Positions 1-5,423 of a stretch of DNA of 11,568 bases are shown one piece after another; within the stretch, counting starts at the first letter, position 1; each line of letters opens with the position of its first letter. The notes under the pieces are model-generated. The model was given only the letters and a program-made list of their open reading frames with translations, was not told where the DNA came from and did no database searches. Source of the DNA: Chlamydiota bacterium. Its GTDB lineage: Bacteria; Chlamydiota; Chlamydiia; Chlamydiales; SM23-39. The DNA lies in the NCBI GenBank assembly GCA_027459365.1, contig DAIDIM010000081.1, forward strand, positions 1 to 11,568, read 5' to 3'. Made by a program: the position numbers and the translations under genes.

Positions 1-56
1 TACCTTATTCAGAATGTTGTATTCCCGATTGCACACCACCAATATGCCACCTCTAA
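1..56 (+). pseudogene. 3' end of a truncated outer-membrane protein paralogue
   Basis: The plus-strand frame beginning with CCT at 3 reads PYSECCIPDCTPPICHL and stops at TAA 54-56. Bases 1-31 are identical to 2402-2432 inside the intact beta-barrel gene at 2251-3120, and the codons stay aligned beyond that. The stop falls where the intact gene has Ser68 (TCA). The next codons, at 60-65, still spell the Gly-Gly of the intact protein. This is therefore a partial copy that lost the whole barrel-forming region. Its 5' end lies outside the window, so it could be a decayed duplicate or a short gene that kept only the secreted Cys-rich head. Homology is certain by eye; its status as a pseudogene is inferred. 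Confidence 0.6.
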
Positions 57-79
57 TTCGGTGGCATGGTTTTATTTCT
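44..79 (+). terminator. Terminator-like hairpin after the truncated paralogue
   Basis: A perfect 8-bp stem, ATGCCACC (44-51) and GGTGGCAT (60-67), closes an 8-base loop and is followed on the plus strand by GGTTTTATTTC. The stop codon 54-56 of the upstream fragment lies in the loop. The stem is GC-containing and the trailing T tract is imperfect, so a Rho-independent terminator is likely but not certain. The homologous segment of the intact gene (near 2445-2468) keeps the right arm but not the left, so it forms no hairpin. Confidence 0.55.
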
Positions 80-100
80 AAAAAGCGTACAATTTTTAGA
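77..100 (-). terminator. A/T-rich hairpin downstream of the GH64-like gene
   Basis: TCTAAAAA (77-84) and TTTTTAGA (93-100) form a perfect 8-bp inverted repeat around an 8-base loop, 16 bases past the stop codon of the minus-strand gene. On the minus strand it is followed by AATAAAACC, so there is no strong T tract. It may act as a weak terminator alone or together with the neighbouring hairpin at 44-67, which can also fold in minus-strand RNA. Confidence 0.35.
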
Positions 101-116
101 TGCACGACCTTCTTAA

Positions 117-2174
117 TTAAAGATTTAAAATTACGTTAAAACTGGTCGGGTTAAGGGAACTATGATCGGTTGGGTCAAAACTAAGGTTTGAAATGATAAG
201 ATTTTCATAAAATCCATATTCCCCATTAGGTGTTACAAATTGAAATTTTGGATAAATGTTCAGACTCACTGTTATTCCGTCGCTTCTTGTATAGATTAAT
301 TGAAATGGATTGGATTCTGTACAAATGGCACCAGTGACAATTTGATTTCTTGTTACATTAATTAGTTGCCCATTTGTACCCTGCCGATACTGTAAAGTAT
401 AACCGGATGGAATCGCCGTAAATTTTAGAGTCAAAGGGGTTGGATCATCGTACACGCCTGTGGGCAATATCCCAATTCCATTGAGAAAACAATCAGCATA
501 GAGATTGACAGAATAATCTGTTTCATCTGATGGAGAAACTGTAGAGGTAAAATTTAATATATTGTCAAGTTCATAAGCATAACACAATCCCAATGTAGGT
601 GTTGGCGTCGGGTAGGGAGGACTCATAGGAAGTATTGCATTTTGATGCAAAATTTGCGCATATAAATCATACCAAGGCCCTCCAATAAATGTGGGATTGT
701 AATAAGCGGGAAGTGTATTTCCCGCTGTTGTTGGCTGGTGTGTGCGTAGATTGGATTGATTTAAAGGAGTGTTAGAATTGTCGTATACTCCTGGAACTCC
801 TAATAATCCAACCACAAAAGCACAAGAAAAATAACTTCTTAAAGCGTTTTGATCATCAGGAGGAGCATTTGTTGAATTTACAGGAAGGGTCCCAGAATAC
901 ATATTTGCAACTGTTAGGTCTCCTTTATTTATCGTTATTGTGTAGGAATTAGATGTAAATGTTAAAGTACCTCCATTCGAAGTACCTGTATAAATCTGCA
1001 TGCTTCCTATATCAGCTTGAATATAAAGGGGGTTCGTTTCGTAATAATTGAACAATTCATTCAAATAACTCTGTCCCGAAGGAGTGGAAAGATAATCTGG
1101 CGGAAATTTTGGAATGGTATAAAGTCCTCCTAGAGGTTCTGGAATTGGAGAAAGAGCTCCAAATTTCGGAGAAAACGCACGTAGATATGTGGTGGGAGGT
1201 GTCTTTACATATGGATTTGGACGAAAAGGAATTAAAAGATTATTCCATGGTGGATTCAGAGTCATCCCAGCATTTAAAAAACCAAAAAGATCATCTCTAC
1301 TTTGCGTGAATCCCACAGGATTTGATGCAATTCCATTGTCAATGAATGGTGTCTTTACAGTAGGTTGATTTGGGTTGAATGTATATAGGCCTAATTTCAT
1401 TGACAAACCAAAATTATTAACTTGTGTTGTTTTCATGGAAACTGGGGAAGGGATATGTGGCGGAGGCAGACGAGGAGGAAGTGGTAATGTCAACTCTAAA
1501 AAATCATAAAACACATTGAAATTAGGATCGTTAAATATATTACTCTGAGGAGGAACTATTGCTCCTGACAAAGTAACATTCAAAAATAAAGGTCTCTGAA
1601 TAGAGAAGTAGATACTTGCAGAAACTGCTCCATTAGGAAAATATAATAAGTAATCATTTGCACCTGTTGTTGAAACAGGTAATTGATTCAAAGTATAAGA
1701 GTAATTTGGAGAAAAAGTGGTAGGTGTTATCTGAACTTGAGTCAACTGACCTGGAAATGTTTGTACAAGTTGAAATACAGAATAAAAAATAGGAAGATAT
1801 GCAAATAGATAAATTTCGCTACTCGGAAGGCCCGTATTATTCGTAATAATAAAAGGAAAATATCCTGCCTTGTTAACAGGAGGAATGGGATTAATAGGCG
1901 GTGGTGGTGGTGGACCTGGGGGTGGTGGTGGGCCTGGTGGAAAAGGAGGAAAAGGTGGGATAGGGGGAATAGGAGGAAAAGGGGGTCTTATTGGAGAAGG
2001 AGTCGGTGTAATCCCATTACATGCAGGAGTGAGATCAATTTCTGCAGTGATGTTTTTTTCATCGCAAACAAATTCATTGTAAAAAGGATTTTGATCAGTC
2101 GTATAACGAGGGCAATAATCCGCATTGACAAAAACCAGAGAAAAACACCAGTAAAAATACCATTTTTTAAACAT
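117..2174 (-). CDS. Secreted GH64 beta-1,3-glucanase/thaumatin-like protein with polyproline linker
   Basis: The product has 685 residues. Residues 1-18 look like a signal peptide (Lys-Lys, aromatic/hydrophobic core, cleavage near VNA-DY), so the protein should leave the cytoplasm. A Cys-containing head (19-55) leads into a proline-rich linker (about 57-99). The rest matches the glycoside hydrolase family 64 layout: FPFIITNNTGLPSSEIYLFA at 106-125, a 'SIYFSI' strand near 187-192, NDPNFNVFYDFLELTL at 215-230, TTQVNNFGL at 249-257, then YDLYAQILHQN (502-512) and CYAYELDNI (531-539). GH64 enzymes cleave beta-1,3-glucan. The Glu equivalent to one catalytic acid (E227, 'FLEL') is present. The family's 'QVDFFG' Asp reads Asn253, so activity is doubtful and a glucan-binding role is possible. 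The start is supported by AAGGAAAG just upstream of ATG. The gene is divergent from the outer-membrane operon at 2251. The fold is well supported; the activity and target (for example a host wall or storage glucan) are inference. Confidence 0.75.
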   Translation of the reverse strand: MFKKWYFYWCFSLVFVNADYCPRYTTDQNPFYNEFVCDEKNITAEIDLTPACNGITPTPSPIRPPFPPIPPIPPFPPFPPGPPPPPGPPPPPPINPIPPVNKAGYFPFIITNNTGLPSSEIYLFAYLPIFYSVFQLVQTFPGQLTQVQITPTTFSPNYSYTLNQLPVSTTGANDYLLYFPNGAVSASIYFSIQRPLFLNVTLSGAIVPPQSNIFNDPNFNVFYDFLELTLPLPPRLPPPHIPSPVSMKTTQVNNFGLSMKLGLYTFNPNQPTVKTPFIDNGIASNPVGFTQSRDDLFGFLNAGMTLNPPWNNLLIPFRPNPYVKTPPTTYLRAFSPKFGALSPIPEPLGGLYTIPKFPPDYLSTPSGQSYLNELFNYYETNPLYIQADIGSMQIYTGTSNGGTLTFTSNSYTITINKGDLTVANMYSGTLPVNSTNAPPDDQNALRSYFSCAFVVGLLGVPGVYDNSNTPLNQSNLRTHQPTTAGNTLPAYYNPTFIGGPWYDLYAQILHQNAILPMSPPYPTPTPTLGLCYAYELDNILNFTSTVSPSDETDYSVNLYADCFLNGIGILPTGVYDDPTPLTLKFTAIPSGYTLQYRQGTNGQLINVTRNQIVTGAICTESNPFQLIYTRSDGITVSLNIYPKFQFVTPNGEYGFYENLIISNLSFDPTDHSSLNPTSFNVILNL
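1878..1985 (-). repeat. Low-complexity polyproline-coding tract
   Basis: Residues 64-99 of the GH64-like protein are almost entirely Pro with Phe, Ile and Gly interruptions (PPFPPIPPIPPFPPFPPGPP, then two Pro runs). On the plus strand this reads as a run of GGN triplets. The tract probably forms an extended polyproline II spacer between the Cys-containing head and the glucanase-like domain. Such simple triplet DNA is prone to length change by slippage. Confidence 0.8.
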
Positions 2175-2250
2175 TTTTCTTTCCTTTTTTAAAAAAGAAT
2201 ACTATGCTCAAAATAGATAAAAATAAACCTTTTTTTACCGAGGTTGGAAA
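2175..2250. promoter_or_regulatory. Divergent intergenic region with palindrome
   Basis: These 76 bases separate the minus-strand GH64-like gene from the plus-strand beta-barrel operon, so both must start transcription in or near here. It is strongly A+T-rich and contains a 14-bp perfect palindrome, CTTTTTTAAAAAAG (2184-2197), right next to the minus-strand ribosome binding site. I see no convincing -35/-10 pair; TAGTAT on the minus strand is a weak -10 candidate. The plus-strand Shine-Dalgarno is GAGG at 2240-2243. Confidence 0.35.
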
Positions 2251-3120
2251 GTGCATTTTTTAATCCTTTTCTTTTGTTGTATAGTCTCACTTAGCGCGCA
2301 GGAAATATCTGATGATCTTAGCGCGCAGGAAATATCTGATGATTTCGTTTCCTGGAATCCACGCATGCCTCGAGAAAGAGAAAACATTGTGCCATGCTAT
2401 GTACCTTATTCAGAATGTTGTATTCCCGATTGTCCACCACCTGTATCTCATCTCTCAATCGGTGGCAGTTATACTTACGCTTACATTAAACCCACAGATT
2501 ACCACTCCACTGCAGGAAGCCTTGGCGGAGCGCAAGGATTATATGAATACAAGACATATGATCGGTTCTATGCCGGTGCTTCTCTCAGCTGGAAACAGGG
2601 TAATACAAATAGAAGCGGAGATCGGTTTCTCGTACAAATCGACGTAGAGGAGCGGCTCGGCTATACATGGGGTAACAGCTGTAAAGAGAGGATGCTTACC
2701 CTTTTTTCGGGCTTTGGATTTCGTCGAAATAGCGAAAAAGTTATCCGGTTAGGGAATAAGGTGCGCTTTCGTTACGATGAGTTTTATGTCCCACTCGGAT
2801 TTTTGTATAGAGAACGGATGAATGCATATGCATGGATTGGAATCAACTTTCACTGGATGCCACAGGTCTTTTCAAGCGTCACGATTCATCCTCTGAAAGG
2901 AGCAAGATGGGCTTTGAATAATAAATTAGGTAATTTTAGAGGCGAACTTCCTATCACAATGAGAATGACAGAAAACACTTTTATTGTTTTAGAACCATTT
3001 TTTGAATACTGGAGAGATGGTCATACATCTGCTAGATCGCAAGCAGGAACTTCGCTCCATGTTCCAGGAAATACCTATCTATTCGCTGGAATTGAACTCA
3101 ATATAGGCTACTCATTTTAA
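2251..3120 (+). CDS. Outer-membrane beta-barrel protein
   Basis: The product has 289 residues and starts at GTG 2251, chosen because GAGG lies 7 bases upstream and the first residues form a signal peptide (MHFLILFFCCIVSLSA). The cleavage region is tandemly duplicated (LSAQEISDD twice, residues 14-31). A Cys-rich segment follows (C49, C56, C57, C61 in CYVPYSECCIPDC). From about residue 67 the sequence alternates polar and hydrophobic residues in amphipathic strands (for example GGSYTYAYIKP, FYAGASLSWKQ, YLFAGIELNIGYSF) and ends in Phe, the usual signal for outer-membrane barrel insertion. I know no specific function; a small pore or structural coat protein is plausible. It is followed after 9 bases by the second porin gene, forming an operon. 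A truncated relative lies at 1-56. Confidence 0.7.
   Translation: MHFLILFFCCIVSLSAQEISDDLSAQEISDDFVSWNPRMPRERENIVPCYVPYSECCIPDCPPPVSHLSIGGSYTYAYIKPTDYHSTAGSLGGAQGLYEYKTYDRFYAGASLSWKQGNTNRSGDRFLVQIDVEERLGYTWGNSCKERMLTLFSGFGFRRNSEKVIRLGNKVRFRYDEFYVPLGFLYRERMNAYAWIGINFHWMPQVFSSVTIHPLKGARWALNNKLGNFRGELPITMRMTENTFIVLEPFFEYWRDGHTSARSQAGTSLHVPGNTYLFAGIELNIGYSF
2290..2343 (+). repeat. 27-bp perfect tandem duplication in signal-peptide region
   Basis: Two identical adjacent 27-base units (2290-2316 and 2317-2343) begin CTTAGCGCGCAGG and encode LSAQEISDD twice. The unit length is a multiple of three, so the frame is kept. The duplicated residues include the likely signal peptidase site (SLSA-QE), giving the protein two possible cleavage positions nine residues apart. 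Confidence 0.95.
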
Positions 3121-3129
3121 GGACTACAT

Positions 3130-4185
3130 ATGAAAATATTTCCCCTATTGATGCTCCTCGCAACCTCTTTCGTATATGGACAAGACGAAGCATGCTGCCC
3201 TCCTACTTTTGGATATAACATTCCCACTCGTATTGAAATTTGTGATGGTAGAGATATTTACACTGAGTTTAGTTTTATTTATTGGAAGGCAACTCAACCC
3301 AATATGGATCTAGGGATTGTCTCTAGTTTGAGTGATCAAACGTATCTAGTCAATGGGACAATTGCCTCTCTTAATTTTAATTATGACCCAGGTTTTCAAA
3401 TAGGGTTAGGTTATAATTTAGGTCGTGATGATTGGGATCTTTTTCTTGAATATACTTGGTACAAAAATAACGCCCATGCATCGGTTTCATTAGACCCAAC
3501 TAGTGTGTACATTCTCTACCCTGCTTGGCAATTGCCAGGTATTTTTATTTCCTTTCTGAATGGAGATGAGAAATGGAATTTGAAAATGCAATTTCTCGAT
3601 TTAGAGTTGGGAAGATCATATGGAGTCGGACTAGACTTATCCTATCGTCCATTTGTCGGCATTCGAGCTAACTGGATTCACCAGGAAATGGAAGTAAACT
3701 ACGGAAATCCCTCATTTCCTACTTTGTTCTTTACCAACGCATTATCTATAACTCAATCCTCAAAATGCTGGGGCATTGGACCGAGGATTGGAATTGAAAC
3801 AAATTGGAATCTTGGTGCAGGATTCACATTTTTTGGCGATAGCAGCTTTGATTTACTTTTCACACAATATACAAAGCTGAAGATCTTCCAAGGAGCTTCA
3901 GCCGCTTCGGGACAAACCTTGTCTGCTTCACAGCTTTTTTTAAAAGAAAAGAATATTCAAGCAGTACGTGCTCATTTTGATTCCGAATTAGGATTTGGTT
4001 ATGGAACCTATTTTTTCTGCAGAATGCTCTATTTTACAATCAATGCAAGTTATCAATTTCAAGTCTTTTTTGATCAAAATATGTTTATCTCATTTACAGA
4101 TTCTTTAGTTCCAGGAAAAACACAATCACCGCGTGGCAATCTGTATGTCCATGGATTAATGACCTCTGTTAGTTTTGATTTTTAA
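3130..4185 (+). CDS. MOMP-like (Lpg1974-type) outer-membrane porin
   Basis: The product has 351 residues and starts at ATG 3130. Its Shine-Dalgarno (TAAGGA) overlaps the stop codon of the preceding barrel gene, so the two are co-transcribed. Residues 1-17 are a signal peptide ending ATSFVYG. The mature N-terminus has the Cys-Cys-Pro-Pro and 'RIEICDGRDIYTEFSFIYWK' pattern that I associate with MOMP-like proteins of environmental chlamydiae (the family named after Legionella Lpg1974). The body consists of alternating beta strands (GFQIGLGYNLG, WDLFLEYTWY, GVGLDLSYRPFVGIRANW, CWGIGPRIGIETNW) and ends SVSFDF, with the C-terminal Phe expected of barrels. It probably forms a general diffusion pore in the outer membrane. 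Cysteines near the mature N-terminus could take part in the disulphide-linked envelope of chlamydiae; this is inference. Confidence 0.75.
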   Translation: MKIFPLLMLLATSFVYGQDEACCPPTFGYNIPTRIEICDGRDIYTEFSFIYWKATQPNMDLGIVSSLSDQTYLVNGTIASLNFNYDPGFQIGLGYNLGRDDWDLFLEYTWYKNNAHASVSLDPTSVYILYPAWQLPGIFISFLNGDEKWNLKMQFLDLELGRSYGVGLDLSYRPFVGIRANWIHQEMEVNYGNPSFPTLFFTNALSITQSSKCWGIGPRIGIETNWNLGAGFTFFGDSSFDLLFTQYTKLKIFQGASAASGQTLSASQLFLKEKNIQAVRAHFDSELGFGYGTYFFCRMLYFTINASYQFQVFFDQNMFISFTDSLVPGKTQSPRGNLYVHGLMTSVSFDF

Positions 4186-4468
4186 CAAGGACAAAGCTTA
4201 AGTTAAGTAATCTTGGTAGTTCGCCGATGAGATAAAATGGAATAGACAGAAGTCTATATAGGACAGGATTTCCCAATTGATCCTTCATTTTGATTTCTAT
4301 AGCGGATGGGTGGAGAAGAATTGACTCGAACTGCCTTGGGGGAATTTTTAAGCCCCATAAACATATGAAGAGATTTTAATGTTCCAGTACTCTAAAATAC
4401 CCTATTTTCTAATCAAAGTTAAGAAAAAAAGGGGTTGTGGGCGGAAGTATAATGGTAGAGGTTGAGAT
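4186..4468. other. Gene-free stretch after the porin operon
   Basis: No coding signal is visible in this stretch. It contains a short hairpin, ATAGAC (4242-4247) with GTCTAT (4252-4257) around AGAA, not followed by a T tract. A second weak stem, TGGGG/CCCCA, lies around 4338-4358. No clear terminator follows the porin operon. The stretch runs into the decayed transposase and may itself be worn insertion-sequence DNA. Confidence 0.5.
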
Positions 4469-4647
4469 TTAGGCAGCTCTATTTTTTTTCCAATAATCTT
4501 GCCAATATTCATTAGCCGCGCTGTTCGTAGCTGAAGCATTGCATGAGCACTTTCAGTTTTCCACCATGCACCTGCAATTTTCAGTCTCTTTTGCACAATG
4601 TGTCTGTGGCTGCTCTCTATCTCTCCCGACCCTATTGGTAACTCACC
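4469..4647 (-). pseudogene. C-terminal remnant of an ISKra4-like transposase
   Basis: Read on the minus strand from 4647, the fragment gives GELPIGSGEIESSHRHIVQK, then RLKIAGAWWKTESAHAMLQL and RTAR. The 'PIGSGEIES' stretch carries the final acidic catalytic motif typical of ISKra4-type DDE transposases, followed by the usual 'RLK..GAWW....A.AMLQLR' tail. After RTAR a one-base frameshift is needed to continue as NEYWQDYWKKNRAA and stop at TAA 4469-4471. Immediately upstream of the fragment the frame meets a stop (4648-4650), and the N-terminal three quarters are absent. It is a dead remnant. Transposase identity is firm; the exact IS family is from memory. Confidence 0.7.
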
Positions 4648-4728
4648 TTACGCAAAAGCCCTTAAAAATCATTTGATCAAACACGTCGATTGAGTGTAAA
4701 ACTTTTGTTCAATCTTTGGAGAGAGGTT

Positions 4729-4887
4729 ATGAACAAAATGCTCGATATCTATTCGGATTACTTAATTGCTCAAAATCAATATGCAACTGCAGTGGGTATT
4801 TCAGATCTATTAGAAGGTCGGATGAGTCACGATAAAGTTACTAGATTTTTGAACGGCGAGGAATCTCCGACGGTGGTCTCTTCATAA
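4729..4887 (+). pseudogene. N-terminal remnant of an IS4/IS701-like transposase
   Basis: The reading frame starts at ATG 4729 behind GGAGAGAGG and encodes about 46 transposase-like residues: MLDIYSDYLIAQNQYATAVG, then ISDLLEGRMSHDKVTRFLNG. The 'SDYLI....TA.G...LL.G..SHD.VTRFL' pattern is the N-terminus of a common DDE transposase group. It then breaks off and reads a foreign tail, SPTVVSS, contributed by DNA matching the 3' end of sagB (see the repeat at 4864-4892). The catalytic domain is missing, so it is non-functional. An upstream in-frame TTG at 4690 is a less likely start. The family assignment is moderate. Confidence 0.6.
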
Positions 4888-4892
4888 GAATT
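4864..4892. repeat. Direct repeat copy 1: fragment of sagB 3' end
   Basis: Positions 4867-4887 are identical over 21 bases to 7665-7685, and 27 of 29 bases match over 4864-4892 versus 7662-7690. At the right-hand site this DNA codes, on the minus strand, for YEETTVGE near the C-terminus of SagB. Here it is isolated: bases on either side do not match sagB. Both copies have the same orientation and bracket the P1-YcaO1 module. Confidence 0.9.
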
Positions 4893-5034
4893 ATTGTTTA
4901 ACGCGACGTAATTAAAAAAAACCAGGAGAGTACTCCTTTCCTACACTCTATTCAGGGTGACTTAAAAAAGATTTGCATCATAAATAAATTTTTCACTACA
5001 GTCTGGATCAAGATAAAAAATTAAAGAGAAAAAA
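4888..5034. promoter_or_regulatory. Upstream region of precursor peptide 1
   Basis: The precursor-1 promoter should lie in this A+T-rich gap. The best candidate I see is weak: GTGACT about 16-17 bases before CATAAA/ATAAAT (roughly 4958-4986). The Shine-Dalgarno is also weak (AAAGAG about 7 bases before ATG 5035). On the minus strand a hairpin AGGAG-TACT-CTCCT (4924-4937) followed by GG and eight T residues looks like an intrinsic terminator with no gene in front of it. I see no operator repeats. Confidence 0.3.
4909..4937 (-). terminator. Orphan intrinsic terminator on minus strand
   Basis: On the minus strand, AGGAG (4937-4933) and CTCCT (4928-4924) form a 5-bp stem with loop TACT, then GG and a run of eight T residues. 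This is a small but textbook intrinsic terminator. Nothing it could terminate remains next to it, since precursor 1 runs the other way, so it may be left from a lost minus-strand gene or may shield the region from antisense transcription. Confidence 0.4.
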
Positions 5035-5325
5035 ATGAAACAAGATAACCTTGAAGAAAATCGCAGAAAATGGAACGAAGTTATTGCAAAAGCCTGGATG
5101 GATCCTCAATTTAAATCTAAATTACTTGCGAATCCAGACCAAGTTTTGAAAGAACATGGAATCAGTGCAAAAAACGGTAATTTCAAAATTATACAAGCTA
5201 GGAAAAACGAATACTGTCTTATTCTCCCGGAAAAACCAGAAGGCTCTTTTTCAGAAACAGAATTAAGAAATATTGCTGCTGCAGGTAACAGTGGGAGCGA
5301 TCCTTGTTGTACGACTTGTAAGTAA
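5035..5325 (+). CDS. TOMM RiPP precursor peptide 1 (NHLP leader)
   Basis: The product has 96 residues. Residues about 12-84 are a leader resembling the nitrile hydratase alpha subunit (NHLP type): 'AKAWMDPQFKSKLLANPD' followed by a 'LKEHGI' turn, a beta-rich 'EYCLILPEKPEG' segment and 'SETELRNIAAAG'. The leader ends at Ala-Ala-Ala-Gly, where NHLP precursors usually carry a Gly-Gly-type cleavage site. The predicted core is NSGSDPCCTTCK (residues 85-96, bases 5287-5322), with three Cys, two Thr and two Ser that could become thiazol(in)es or oxazol(in)es. A YcaO cyclodehydratase follows 98 bases downstream, which fixes the role. Hand alignment with precursor 2 gives 39 identities in 67 leader positions, while the cores differ. 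The structure of the mature product cannot be deduced. Confidence 0.85.
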   Translation: MKQDNLEENRRKWNEVIAKAWMDPQFKSKLLANPDQVLKEHGISAKNGNFKIIQARKNEYCLILPEKPEGSFSETELRNIAAAGNSGSDPCCTTCK

Positions 5326-5337
5326 TTTCAGCGCTTA

Positions 5338-5382
5338 CCAATTTTTACTCAAAGATACTTCTCCAAGAGAAACGAAAATTGG
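5338..5382 (+). promoter_or_regulatory. Hairpin between precursor 1 and YcaO1
   Basis: CCAATTTT (5338-5345) and AAAATTGG (5375-5382) are perfect 8-base arms. Inside them TTCTC (5359-5363) and GAGAA (5367-5371) form a second stem with loop CAA. The structure starts 12 bases after the precursor stop and is followed by CTTTATAATCTT, too broken for a strong terminator. It may cause partial termination or protect the precursor mRNA 3' end, so that precursor is made in excess over enzyme. This function is inferred from position. Confidence 0.45.
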
Positions 5383-5423
5383 CTTTATAATCTTCCAAAT
5401 AAGTTGATTAATGGAAAGGACAC

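Noticed and set aside
1109..1309. Plus-strand open frames inside the GH64-like gene (also 1870-2082, Gly-rich)
   Set aside because: They are antisense to a well-supported coding region, have no ribosome binding site worth noting, and their composition simply mirrors the other strand.
1878..1985. GGN-triplet run as a CRISPR or regulatory repeat array
   Set aside because: There are no regular repeat-spacer units; the run is explained by polyproline codons on the minus strand.
4242..4257. Hairpin as terminator of the porin operon
   Set aside because: The stem is only 6 bp and is followed by AGGACAGG rather than a T tract.
4303..4335. Possible minus-strand tRNA fragment: GTTCGAGTC T-loop-like motif
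   Set aside because: The bases flanking the loop do not pair into a T stem, and no acceptor, anticodon or D arm can be found nearby.
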